64,000 bases of DNA from assembly GCA_963754285.1 (NCBI GenBank), contig CAVWFN010000006.1, forward strand, positions 723,236 to 787,235, given 5' to 3'. Origin of the DNA: RYN-133 sp963754285. Its GTDB lineage: Bacteria > Actinomycetota > Actinomycetes > Mycobacteriales > Jatrophihabitantaceae. The position numbers and the translations under genes were made by a program. Shown here one piece after another: positions 26,303 to 34,794 of this stretch (position 1 is the stretch's first letter; every line of letters starts with the position of its first letter). The notes beneath the pieces were generated by a model. The model ran no database searches, was not told the DNA's origin, and worked only from the letters and a program-made list of their open reading frames with translations.

Positions 26303-27931
26303 ATGACCGCACCTGCCGCCCGCACCGCCCTGTTCCCGGTCGGCCCGACTGCGCCTTTGAACTTCGCGCCCGGGTCACCGGAGCGCGACAGCGTTCTTGC
26401 GGCGCTGGCCGAGGTCCGCGCCGCGAGCTATGACGTGCCGAATCTGATCGGCAGTGATCAGGTTCGCACCGGGCGCACGGCGCCGATCGTCACGCCGCAC
26501 GCGCACAAGGTCCAGCTCGGCGAAGTGCATTACGCAGGTGCGACCGAGACGCAGCGTGCGATCGACGCCGCGCTGGCGGCGTCGACCTGGTGGGGACGGC
26601 TGTCGTGGGAGGAGCGGGTCGCGCCGTTCCTGCGCGCGGCCGACATGCTCGAGCACGGTCCGTGGCGCGCCAAGCTCAACGCCGCCACGATGCTCGAGCT
26701 CTCGAAGACCACCTACCAGGCCGATATCGACGCGGCCTGCGAGACGCTCGATTTCATCCGCGCCAACGTCAAGAACATGCTGGACATGTACGAGGTGCAA
26801 CCGACCTCGCGACCCGGTGAGTGGAACTCCGCCGAGTACCGGCCGCTCGAAGGCTTCGTCTTCGCCGTCACTCCGTTCAACTTCACGTGCATGAACAACC
26901 TCGCGTTCGGCCCGGCCGTGCTCGGCAACACCGTCGTATGGAAGCCGGCCGAGAGCGCGTCGCTGGTTGCGCACCTGTCGATGGAACTACTGCGCGAGGC
27001 CGGCCTTCCGGACGGTGTGATCAACATCGTCTACGGCGACGGCGCCGAGATCGGCGAGGTCGCGCTGACGCATCGCGATCTCGCCGCAGTTCACTTCACC
27101 GGTTCGACCGCAACGTTCCAACACATCTGGCGCACGGTCGGCGCGAACATCGCGAACTACAAGAACTACCCGCGCGTCGTGGGAGAGACCGGCGGCAAGG
27201 ACTTCATCGTCGCCCACCCGTCTGCCGACGTCGATGCGCTCGCCGCTGCCTGCGTGCGTGGCGCGTACGAGTACCAGGGCCAGAAGTGTTCGGCTGCCTC
27301 ACGGCTGTACGCGCCGCGCAGTCTTTGGCCCGCGTTGCGGGAGCGGCTCGTCGACATGACCGAATCGGTCGTCGTAGGCGACCCGACCGAGACGGAGACC
27401 TACGTCGGCGCTGTGATCAACGCCAAACAGCACGCCAAGCACGTCGAAGCTCTGGCCCGCGCACGCGCCGAGGATCTCGTCGTCGTCGGCGGCAACACCG
27501 ACGACTCCGTCGGCTGGTTCGTCGACCCGACGGTGCTCGAGGTGTCCGACCCGCGCTCACCGTTCATCACCCAGGAACTGTTCGCGCCGGTGCTCACCAC
27601 CTACGTCTACGACGACGCCGATTGGGACGACACGCTCGCCCTCGTCGACGAATCCACGCCTTACGGCCTCACCGGCGCGGTGTTCGCGTCCGACGACGCC
27701 GCCGTCCGGCAGGCGAACGACACGCTGCGCTACACGGCAGGCAATTTCTACGTCAACGACAAGCCGACCGGTTCGGTCGTCGGTGCGCAGCCCTTCGGCG
27801 GTGCGCGTGCGTCCGGCACCAATGACAAGGCCGGCACGGTGTGGAACCTGATCCGATTCGCCAGCCCACGCTCGACCAAACGCAATCACCTGCCGGTGAC
27901 CGACTACCGCTACCCGCACCTCGACGCCTGA
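26303..27931 (+). CDS. L-glutamate gamma-semialdehyde (P5C) dehydrogenase
   Basis: A 542-residue aldehyde dehydrogenase of the P5CDH type, oxidising glutamate semialdehyde to glutamate with NAD+. The catalytic base Glu295 is in VVGETGGKDF and the nucleophile Cys329 in QGQKCSAASR. The NAD-site FTGSTATFQHIW and PFNFTCMNNL also match. Length equals the stand-alone P5CDH family; no proline dehydrogenase domain or neighbouring gene is seen, so that step is encoded elsewhere or the substrate comes from another route. Start ATG 26303 has GAGAGG upstream. It is divergent from the PucR gene and followed by two small genes. Confidence 0.92.
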   Translation: MTAPAARTALFPVGPTAPLNFAPGSPERDSVLAALAEVRAASYDVPNLIGSDQVRTGRTAPIVTPHAHKVQLGEVHYAGATETQRAIDAALAASTWWGRLSWEERVAPFLRAADMLEHGPWRAKLNAATMLELSKTTYQADIDAACETLDFIRANVKNMLDMYEVQPTSRPGEWNSAEYRPLEGFVFAVTPFNFTCMNNLAFGPAVLGNTVVWKPAESASLVAHLSMELLREAGLPDGVINIVYGDGAEIGEVALTHRDLAAVHFTGSTATFQHIWRTVGANIANYKNYPRVVGETGGKDFIVAHPSADVDALAAACVRGAYEYQGQKCSAASRLYAPRSLWPALRERLVDMTESVVVGDPTETETYVGAVINAKQHAKHVEALARARAEDLVVVGGNTDDSVGWFVDPTVLEVSDPRSPFITQELFAPVLTTYVYDDADWDDTLALVDESTPYGLTGAVFASDDAAVRQANDTLRYTAGNFYVNDKPTGSVVGAQPFGGARASGTNDKAGTVWNLIRFASPRSTKRNHLPVTDYRYPHLDA

Positions 27932-27933
27932 CG

Positions 27934-28176
27934 ATGCTCATTGCCCCACGCGCGTCCGGACGTCACGCGGTCGACTTCGCGATCGGGACACCCGTCCTTG
28001 CACGACCCGCAACAGCGTCACGGCCCATCCACGGAACCGTCGTGGCGACCACCGGCGCTTATACGGTCGTCGTCGAGGCGAGCGGTGTACACATCGCGGT
28101 GGACGTCGAGGACTGCGAGGCGCAAGCGCATCGACGACCCATCACGTTGACGGGTCCCGGCGCCTGGCGCCCCTGA
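27934..28176 (+). CDS. Small hypothetical protein after P5CDH
   Basis: An 80-residue protein starting 2 nt after the dehydrogenase stop. The middle (HGTVVATTGAYTVVVEASGVHIAVDVEDCEA) predicts a compact five-strand beta barrel of SH3- or KOW-like size. No family was recognised. Its stop overlaps the next start (TGATG), so it belongs to a three-gene unit with P5CDH and a PPOX protein. Confidence 0.55.
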   Translation: MLIAPRASGRHAVDFAIGTPVLARPATASRPIHGTVVATTGAYTVVVEASGVHIAVDVEDCEAQAHRRPITLTGPGAWRP

Positions 28177-28592
28177 TGGATCCGACTGATGAGCAGCTGG
28201 TCACCTTGCTCAACGCGCCGTCGCCGGCTGTGCTGACCACCTACCGTCAGGACGGCACCGCGGTTGGCTCGCCGGTGTGGTTCCGCCGGGACGGTAACGC
28301 GCTCGAGGTGGTCATCGCTGACGGCGACGTCAAACTTCGTCATCTCGAGCGTCGTCCGCTGTGCTCGCTGCTGGTGTTCGAAGCGACCTCCCCGTTCCGC
28401 GCGGTACGCGTCGAGGCCAGCCCGACACTTGACCGACAAAGCGTGGACGAAACCCGTCGCGCCATCGCGCGTCTCTACCTCGGCACGGCGGACGGTGATC
28501 GCTTCAGCGCCGGCCGCGGCCCCGGCGCCGTTCTGCGGCTGCCACTGCACGGCGCTCGAGCGTGGGACCTTCGGTCGATACTTCCCAGCTAG
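28176..28592 (+). CDS. PPOX-class pyridoxamine-oxidase-fold (F420/flavin) protein
   Basis: A 138-residue split beta-barrel protein. The start PAVLTTYRQDGTAVGSPVWFRRDGNALEVVI is typical of small F420- or flavin-dependent PPOX enzymes common in actinobacteria. They reduce or bind diverse small molecules; no substrate can be named. It is coupled to the previous gene (TGATG). Its last 89 nt overlap the 3' end of the convergent MFS gene, which is unusual but both frames are well supported. Confidence 0.75.
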   Translation: MDPTDEQLVTLLNAPSPAVLTTYRQDGTAVGSPVWFRRDGNALEVVIADGDVKLRHLERRPLCSLLVFEATSPFRAVRVEASPTLDRQSVDETRRAIARLYLGTADGDRFSAGRGPGAVLRLPLHGARAWDLRSILPS

Positions 28593-29901
28593 CCGTGTCG
28601 TTCGGGATCGTGATCCTGGAGACGGCGCCGCCGAGGACGATCGCCAGGCCGGCGAGGGTGAGGATCGTGTCGATCGGTCCGACGTGCACCCCGAGGACCG
28701 TGCCGTGGAAGCCGTGGAGCGCCGAGCTGGCGACCCATCCCGACAACGCCATGGACGCCATCAGCACCCCTTGGTTGAGGGTGCCGAATGCCGACATCAC
28801 CCGGGCGTAGAACTCCTTCGGCACCGCGGCGAGCAGGATCGGTTCCATAGCGGTGCCCACGATCGCAACCGGTATCTCGAACAGCAGGAGCGCGGCCAGG
28901 CCGGCAGCGAATGTCGTTTGCCGCGCATAGATCACGTAGATGACGCCGGCGGACAGCATCGAGCACGTGGTCGTCGTGGCCGGCCCGAGCTTGCGAACGA
29001 CGCGCGGCGCGACAAGCGAGCCGAGGATCAGTCCGACTCCCATCGCAATCGCCATGTAGCCGAAGTTCTTGGCTGCCACGTGGAGGTTGCCGGTGACGAA
29101 GAAGACGTCGAGGGTGTTCAGCGCGCCGACCCCGAGCTGGCAGACCATCGCGCACACGAGGATGCCGAAGATGACCCTGTTCCGGACCAACATCTGGGCG
29201 CCCACGGCCATCTCTCGCCAGAACCTGCGCCTGGCGACGTCAGCGTCCCCCGCCGGAGCGGGTTCGGACGGCAGGTCGATCGAGCGGATCGCGAAGTACG
29301 ACACGACATAGGACACCGCGTTCAAGGCGAGCGCCCAGGTGACTCCTGCGGAGAACAGCAGTGGTGCCGCGAGCGGCGGTCCGATCATCCGAGCGACAGC
29401 GTTGGTCGCGTTGCCGATGCCGAAGGCTCTGGTCTGGTCATCGATGCCAGGCACGACGCGCGAGATCGTCACCATCTGCGCGGGCCCGAAGAATCGGCCG
29501 GCTGCGTTGAGACCGAAGACAACGACGTACACCAGGACGAGCCACACGCCGACGGGTAGGTCGTGCTGCGGCACGAGCGAGACGAGCGCGAGCAGTCCGG
29601 CCAGGGTTGCGCGCACCGTCTCTGAGCGGAGCATCGTCCGTCGGCGGTCGGCACGATCGACGAGCACCCCGGCAATCGGTCCGACCACGACGATGGCCGC
29701 CGTCGCCGCGATCAACAATCCGCCGATTGCGGCCGGCGCCCATGACTTGCCCGCGCCGAGCTTGACTGCGATCCACAGAGTAAGAGTGGTCGTGAAGATG
29801 ACGTCGCCGACGGTAGAGATCGCTTGGCCGTACCAGAGCTTGGCGAAGTCCCGATTGACCAGGCGCCGGTCAACCGCAGCGAACACGGCCTTTCGAGCCA
29901 T
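28504..29901 (-). CDS. MFS exporter (enterobactin-exporter/MFS_3 type)
   Basis: A 465-residue, 12-helix transporter. The N-terminal FAKLWYGQAISTVGDVIFTTTLTLW and the loop GVLVDRADRRRTMLRSE are the usual MFS_3 features (drug, macrolide or siderophore efflux). The tail is Arg-rich. ATG 29901 is chosen because GGGAGG lies 8 nt upstream; the frame extends to a TTG at 29922. The 3' end overlaps the convergent PPOX gene. Confidence 0.82.
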   Translation of the reverse strand: MARKAVFAAVDRRLVNRDFAKLWYGQAISTVGDVIFTTTLTLWIAVKLGAGKSWAPAAIGGLLIAATAAIVVVGPIAGVLVDRADRRRTMLRSETVRATLAGLLALVSLVPQHDLPVGVWLVLVYVVVFGLNAAGRFFGPAQMVTISRVVPGIDDQTRAFGIGNATNAVARMIGPPLAAPLLFSAGVTWALALNAVSYVVSYFAIRSIDLPSEPAPAGDADVARRRFWREMAVGAQMLVRNRVIFGILVCAMVCQLGVGALNTLDVFFVTGNLHVAAKNFGYMAIAMGVGLILGSLVAPRVVRKLGPATTTTCSMLSAGVIYVIYARQTTFAAGLAALLLFEIPVAIVGTAMEPILLAAVPKEFYARVMSAFGTLNQGVLMASMALSGWVASSALHGFHGTVLGVHVGPIDTILTLAGLAIVLGGAVSRITIPNDTASWEVSTEGPTLERRAVAAAERRRGRGRR

Positions 29902-30341
29902 CGCCGCGGACCTCCCGAGCAACCCTTCGGCGCCACCGACCCTTGATCAATCTGCGGCCAAGGCTAACCCAGAGACCGGATGCACGGCGGGCATTCCTAC
30001 GCGGTGACAGGTCGCGGTCATCAACTTCGCCGGGGGTGCACAGCGTCGACACCGTTCCGACGCCCGACCTTGCGCAGAGCCCACCGGACGAAGCGAACTT
30101 CCCACCGCCCGACGCGGTCCCCTGCGGCTGACATTGCGCTGATTTCCGCGCCGCGCGCGATGCCCGTTCGGATGCCCGCGCAGTTGACGCTGTAGGGGCC
30201 AGCGCAACGGGCGGCGTTTCGTGGATGTCCCAGCACCGGCGGCGTCGCTAGTCCTTGTGACCCGTTCGCGGCGCAGCTCGACGTCGGCGTGACCTGACTC
30301 GGTCTGCAACCGTTCGTGGACCGCAGACCGTCTCACCAGTC
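29902..30341. other. Intergenic, 440 nt, no gene recognised
   Basis: It lies between two divergent genes. Short frames exist on both strands but lack consistent codon bias or start sites. It probably contains the promoters of the MFS gene and the exported protein gene. Confidence 0.5.
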
Positions 30342-30995
30342 ATGGGGCCGCGGTGGGTGGTGAGCGTTTGTCTCACGCTGGCAGCCACAGTTGCCTGCGC
30401 ATGCACGTCGTCATCTGCGGGTCCGCGTCCACGTCGGTCTGCACAGCCGGTGCCGACATCGACGTCGTCGGGCCGCGCGGCCGCGGGTGTCGAGACACTC
30501 TCACTCGCGGGATGGGCGACCGTGCGCGTTCCTCGTCGCTGGATCGTCACTCGGTTCATGGGCGTACCGGCGACGGTCTATTTCCCACTCGACTTCGTGA
30601 GCTCCCGCCCGCTCCCCGCGGCGTGCAGAGGTGGCGCAAGCCCCTTCTCATGCGCGGGACCGAATTGGTTCGCGCCCAGCTGGACGACGCCAGACCGTGG
30701 CGTGCTGATCCTCTGGGCGCGTTCCGAATTCCCCGGGCGTGGACCTGCGTTAGCGAACCTGCCCGGTCATCGCGTCAGGATCGATCACCATGCGGCGAAG
30801 CTGTATTCCGGCCCAGCGACCAGCTCCTGCCCACCGGGCACTCGCAGCGAGATCGACGCCTTCGTCCACGCTGCAGGCCCGGCGTACCCGGGCGAACGGA
30901 TAGACATGGACGCCTGTTTCGGCGCGAACGTCGCGCAGGCTGACCGAGCGCGCGTACGAGCCATGCTTGCCAGCCTTCGAATCCGGACCGACTGA
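30342..30995 (+). CDS. Predicted exported/lipoprotein, unknown function
   Basis: A 217-residue protein. The signal-like start (VVSVCLTLAATVACAC) offers a Cys after a hydrophobic core, so lipid anchoring is likely. A Ser/Thr/Pro linker follows. The mature domain has several cysteines (PAACRGGASPFSCAG, SCPPGTRSE, DACFG) that could form disulfides, and VPRRWIVTRFMGVPATVYFP early on. No family was recognised. Convergent with the aldolase gene. Confidence 0.55.
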   Translation: MGPRWVVSVCLTLAATVACACTSSSAGPRPRRSAQPVPTSTSSGRAAAGVETLSLAGWATVRVPRRWIVTRFMGVPATVYFPLDFVSSRPLPAACRGGASPFSCAGPNWFAPSWTTPDRGVLILWARSEFPGRGPALANLPGHRVRIDHHAAKLYSGPATSSCPPGTRSEIDAFVHAAGPAYPGERIDMDACFGANVAQADRARVRAMLASLRIRTD

Positions 30996-31078
30996 TGACA
31001 ACCCCTTGCCATCAGGGCCATGCCGGTCATGTTGAAGCACGGGACCGGGCAACCCTATGTCGACGCAGGTCGTAACAC

Positions 31079-31921
31079 TCAGTCCAATTCGCGCAGCACC
31101 GTCTCGACGGCCGCCGTCATTGCGGCGCGTCCTGGCGCGAGATATCTGCGCGGATCGACGAGCGTTTCGTCGGCGAGCGCGGTTCGGACGGCTGCGGTGA
31201 GCGCGATATTCAGCGCTGTACCGATGTTCACCTTGGTGATTCCGGCAGCAATCGCCCGGCGCAGTTCGACCGCGGGCACGCCGGAGGAACCGTGCAGCAC
31301 GAGTGGGACGGTCAGCCGGGCGTGCAGCGTGGCGATCAACGCGTCGTCGAGGTGCGCCGTGCGCGAGGTCATCGCGTGTGAGCTGCCGACCGCGACGGCA
31401 AGCGCATCGACGCCGGTGTCGGCGGCGAAATGCTGCGCCTCGTCCGGGTCGGTTCGAGCACCGCTTGCGTGCGCGCTGATCACCTGATCGGGCTTGCCAC
31501 CGACGTAGCCGAGCTCGGCCTCGACCCACAACCCCGCATTGTGAGCGGACGCGGCGACGCGACGGGTCAATTCGACGTTGTCGGCGTACGGCAGCGCCCC
31601 TGCGTCGAACATGACGGAGCTGAACACCGAGTCGAGCGCCTCGTCGGCCAAGGCGGGATCGGTGACGTGGTCGAGGTGGAGAGCGACGGCGACGTCGGCG
31701 GTTCTGGCAATTGCCGCGGTCGCGACGGCGATCGGTTCGAGCAGGCCGCCGTGGTAGCGCACCGCGTTCTCGCTGATCTGCAGGATCACAGCGACGTCGG
31801 TCGATGACGCTGCGTCGACGATCGCCTCGGCATGTTCGAGGGTGATGACGTTGAAGGCCGCGACGGCGCCGTTGCGTGCCGCCGCGGCGGCGACGAGCTC
31901 GCCGGTCGCCACGATGGTCAT
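31079..31921 (-). CDS. Class II fructose/tagatose-bisphosphate aldolase
   Basis: A 280-residue zinc aldolase. Motifs: AAFNVITLEHAEAIV, the zinc site ALHLDHVTD, WVEAELGYVGGKPDQ, VGSSHAMTSR and LHGSSGVPAVELRRAI, then TKVNIGTALN for phosphate binding. It should cleave a ketose 1,6-bisphosphate to DHAP and glyceraldehyde 3-phosphate. The ATG at 31921 overlaps the 1-phosphofructokinase-like gene stop (ATGA). With the neighbouring kinases and SIS protein it completes a hexosamine- or tagatose-type route. Confidence 0.87.
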   Translation of the reverse strand: MTIVATGELVAAAAARNGAVAAFNVITLEHAEAIVDAASSTDVAVILQISENAVRYHGGLLEPIAVATAAIARTADVAVALHLDHVTDPALADEALDSVFSSVMFDAGALPYADNVELTRRVAASAHNAGLWVEAELGYVGGKPDQVISAHASGARTDPDEAQHFAADTGVDALAVAVGSSHAMTSRTAHLDDALIATLHARLTVPLVLHGSSGVPAVELRRAIAAGITKVNIGTALNIALTAAVRTALADETLVDPRRYLAPGRAAMTAAVETVLRELD

Positions 31922-32826
31922 TGCGTCAGCTCCTGGACGGCGACCCCGTGGCGCAGTTCGTCGTAGCCGGCAATGTCGACCTCGCCTGCGTGCGGGCAGA
32001 GCACGGCGGCAGCGGACAACGCGACGGCATCGCGGACGAGCTCGCTGAGATCGAGCCCGGCGACGAGACCCCGAGCAAGCCCGGCGACGAGCGCGTCCCC
32101 TGCACCGGTCGGGTTCCCGGTGACGAACTGCGGCCGGGCCGCCCACGCCTGGCGCGGCGTCGCGGCGACCACGCCGTCCGCGCCTCTCGAAACAACGACC
32201 GTCGTGCCGTAGGTGGCGGCTAGCTCCGCAGCGGCCCGGTGCGGGTCGGTCTCGGACGAGCAGTCGGCGAGTTCGTCGAGGTTGGGTTTGACCATCGTGG
32301 GCCGCGCGTCGAGCGCATGCCGCAAGGCCGACCCGCTCGTGTCGACGATCACCGGTGTCTGGTGTGCATGACACGACCGGACGAGCGCGCCGACGCCGTC
32401 GACCGGCGCGCCCGACGGCAACGAGCCGCTGATTACCACTGCATCCGCGCCTGCGATGAGTTGCGCTGCGACACGAACGAGCGCGTCCCAGCAGTCGATG
32501 ACGGCCGGTTCCGAGAACAGCGTGGCAGCGCCGGACGACGCGTCCACAACGGTGAGCGTGCGACGGGTCGGCGCCGTGGTGTCGACCGAGTTGGTCGACA
32601 CTCCGAGCGCATCAAGGTCGGCCGCGAACCGGTCACCATCGGCACCGCCGATGGGCGCGAGCAACTGGGAATCAACACCGAGCTGGTGCAGCACCCGCGC
32701 GACGTTCACCGCCTTGCCGCCGGGACGATGCGTGACGCCGCTTACGCGGTTCGTCGCGCCCGGTACCAGCCGCTCGACGTGATAGGTCACATCCAGAGCG
32801 GGGCTCGGGCAGATGCAGAGGATCAC
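31918..32826 (-). CDS. 1-phosphofructokinase/tagatose-6-phosphate kinase family protein
   Basis: A 302-residue PfkB-family sugar kinase. It begins with ILCICPSPALDVTYHVERL and HRPGGKAVNVARVL, characteristic of the FruK/LacC branch. The C-terminal PfkB signature GNPTGAGDALVAGLA provides the catalytic Asp. Given the class II aldolase downstream, tagatose 6-phosphate or fructose 1-phosphate are the likely substrates. Start ATG 32826 and stop both overlap neighbours by 4 nt. Confidence 0.88.
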   Translation of the reverse strand: MILCICPSPALDVTYHVERLVPGATNRVSGVTHRPGGKAVNVARVLHQLGVDSQLLAPIGGADGDRFAADLDALGVSTNSVDTTAPTRRTLTVVDASSGAATLFSEPAVIDCWDALVRVAAQLIAGADAVVISGSLPSGAPVDGVGALVRSCHAHQTPVIVDTSGSALRHALDARPTMVKPNLDELADCSSETDPHRAAAELAATYGTTVVVSRGADGVVAATPRQAWAARPQFVTGNPTGAGDALVAGLARGLVAGLDLSELVRDAVALSAAAVLCPHAGEVDIAGYDELRHGVAVQELTQ

Positions 32827-33743
32827 AAACCGGGTCTGGCGTCGTCGAGCAGGACCGCGCGAGTGAGCTGTCGCGGCCGGTCAGGGTCGAGACGGGCGGC
32901 CTTGGCGCGCGCGACCGCGAGCAACTGCGCGCGGACGAGATCGGCGACCGGGTCGAGCTCATCGTTGATCAGCGTCGCGCCTGTCGTGCGAATGTCGTCG
33001 ACGATGCCGTCGACCGGTCGGCCGAAGATCCACACCGAGCGGCCGGGCTGTGCGATTGCGATCGGCCCGTGTCGGTATTCCATCTGCGGATACGACTCCG
33101 ACCACGCCTGGGCGGCCTCGCGCAGCTTGAGCGCGGCCTCGAGCGCCACGCCGTACGCCCAACCCTGTCCGAGAAATGTCACCTGGTCGGCATCGTCCGC
33201 GCCCGCCGGTAGCGGGAACAGTCCCTCGAGCACGGCCTGCGCCTGTGCGATCACCCGGTCGGCGTCAGGCTCGAGACCGCTGCGCAACAGCATGAATGCG
33301 GTCGTGGCGAACAGGGTCTGCACGACGGATTGCTCGTCGGCGAAGTCGACGACGATCGTCTCGTCGGCCGCGGCACCCACCGGGGAGTCGACAAGTGCCG
33401 TGATCGCGGTGACCGGTGATTGCGTGGCTTCGATCGCGCGCACGACCTCGGTCGTGGTGCCGGATCGTGAGATCGCCACGACCCGGTCGTACCGACGTCC
33501 GGTGGGGAATTCGCTCGCAGCAAAGTGATCGGTCTCGCCGAAGCCGAGACTCTCACGGAGTTCGGCATAGGCGGCGGCCATGAACCACGACGTTCCGCAG
33601 CCGATGGCAGCGACGCGCTCGCCGTGGCGCGGCAGGATGCCCGACGAGGTGATGCCGAGCGCGGAGGCCTGTCGCCAGGCCTCCGGTTGGCGACGAATCT
33701 CGCTCTCGACGTGCGAAATCGCGGGGGTGACGTCGGTGGTCAT
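32823..33743 (-). CDS. SIS domain sugar-phosphate isomerase/deaminase (GlmS/AgaS-like)
   Basis: A 306-residue protein with two SIS domains. The first holds GCGTSWFMAAAYAEL and ISRSGTTTEVVRAI; the second holds EAALKLREAAQAWSESY and MEYRHGP. These match isomerase domains of GlmS and related AgaS or FrlB proteins, which deaminate or isomerise amino-sugar phosphates. There is no glutaminase domain, so it is expected to work in the catabolic direction. Start ATG 33743 overlaps the kinase stop (ATGA). Confidence 0.85.
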   Translation of the reverse strand: MTTDVTPAISHVESEIRRQPEAWRQASALGITSSGILPRHGERVAAIGCGTSWFMAAAYAELRESLGFGETDHFAASEFPTGRRYDRVVAISRSGTTTEVVRAIEATQSPVTAITALVDSPVGAAADETIVVDFADEQSVVQTLFATTAFMLLRSGLEPDADRVIAQAQAVLEGLFPLPAGADDADQVTFLGQGWAYGVALEAALKLREAAQAWSESYPQMEYRHGPIAIAQPGRSVWIFGRPVDGIVDDIRTTGATLINDELDPVADLVRAQLLAVARAKAARLDPDRPRQLTRAVLLDDARPGL

Positions 33744-34696
33744 CGGCGGCTCAGGTCCTTCCAGCTGTTCAGTTCGTCGCGACGCGGTTGTCCTGCGGTA
33801 CCGCCGACGGCGCCGACCGCATGGGCGCCGGCGACGAGGGCAGCAGCCAAGCAATCGGGCACGTCGAGGCCGCGCAGCCGACTGTCGAGGAACGCGGCGT
33901 CGAACGTGTCGCCGGCGCCGGTGGTGTCGACGGACACGGTCGCGACTGCAGGCAGTTCGACCAACTCGTCGTGCGGCCCGACGGCGAACGCCCCGGACGC
34001 GCCGTCCTTCACGACAACGAGTGGACCGCGCGCGGCGAGCACCGCGGCCGCCTGGTGCGGATCGGCCTCGTGCGCGAGCGACACGACCTCGCTGCTGTTC
34101 GGTAACAGCACATCGAGATGTGGAAGCAGCGCTTCGACGCCCGTCCAGCGCCCGGCCGGATCGTCGTTCGTGTCGAGCGACGTACTCAGCCCGCGCGCGC
34201 GGAACTCGGCGAGCACGTCGGCAAGCGACTCGCCGAGCGCCGGCTGAAGGAACAGCGATGAGACGTGGACGTGTGCGAGCGATGGGCCGAGCCGGTCGGC
34301 GGCGGCGCGTACTTCCTCGGCGGTGAGTGACGCGATCGCACCTGGCAGCGTCAGGATTGCCCGATCATCGGCGCGCGACAGGACGACGGTCAGCCCCGTC
34401 GGCCGGCCCTGGCGGCGCAGCACCGGTTCGACGTCGACCCCGGCGGCGGTGAGCTCATCGCAGACCTGCGTGCCGAACACGTCCGAGCCGACGGCAGCGA
34501 CCAGCGATACCGGGCGGCCGAGGCGGGCGAACCCGTGCGCAGTGATGCCGGCCGAGCCGCCGATGAGCAGGGTGGCCTCGTCGAGCAACTGCTCGGCCTG
34601 CCCGAACCGCGGGACGACGTCGCCCCGCAGAACAAGATCAGGGTTGAGGTCACCGACGACGAGCACGCGCGCAGCGTCGCGTCGATCGGTGTGCAT
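33740..34696 (-). CDS. PfkB-family carbohydrate kinase
   Basis: A 318-residue ribokinase-like protein. N-terminal VLVVGDLNPDLVLRG and the GGSAGITAHGFARLG sugar-binding motif are present; the C-terminal signature is DTTGAGDTFDAAFL. It would phosphorylate an imported monosaccharide or amino sugar, feeding the SIS protein. It is the first gene of a four-gene operon with ATGA overlaps throughout and is divergent from the GH4 gene, with 98 nt between starts. Confidence 0.87.
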   Translation of the reverse strand: MHTDRRDAARVLVVGDLNPDLVLRGDVVPRFGQAEQLLDEATLLIGGSAGITAHGFARLGRPVSLVAAVGSDVFGTQVCDELTAAGVDVEPVLRRQGRPTGLTVVLSRADDRAILTLPGAIASLTAEEVRAAADRLGPSLAHVHVSSLFLQPALGESLADVLAEFRARGLSTSLDTNDDPAGRWTGVEALLPHLDVLLPNSSEVVSLAHEADPHQAAAVLAARGPLVVVKDGASGAFAVGPHDELVELPAVATVSVDTTGAGDTFDAAFLDSRLRGLDVPDCLAAALVAGAHAVGAVGGTAGQPRRDELNSWKDLSRR

Positions 34697-34794
34697 AGGC
34701 CCATCCTCGCCGATCTGTGCACGTCGTGTCCAGAACCGCGCATGGAATCTGCTCGGTCTTGCTCGTTTTGCGCGCAGCGTGCCATGCTCGATCA

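Noticed and set aside
29902..30341. Possible tRNA or small RNA gene in the 440-nt gap
   Set aside because: No cloverleaf arms or conserved T-loop could be found by eye.
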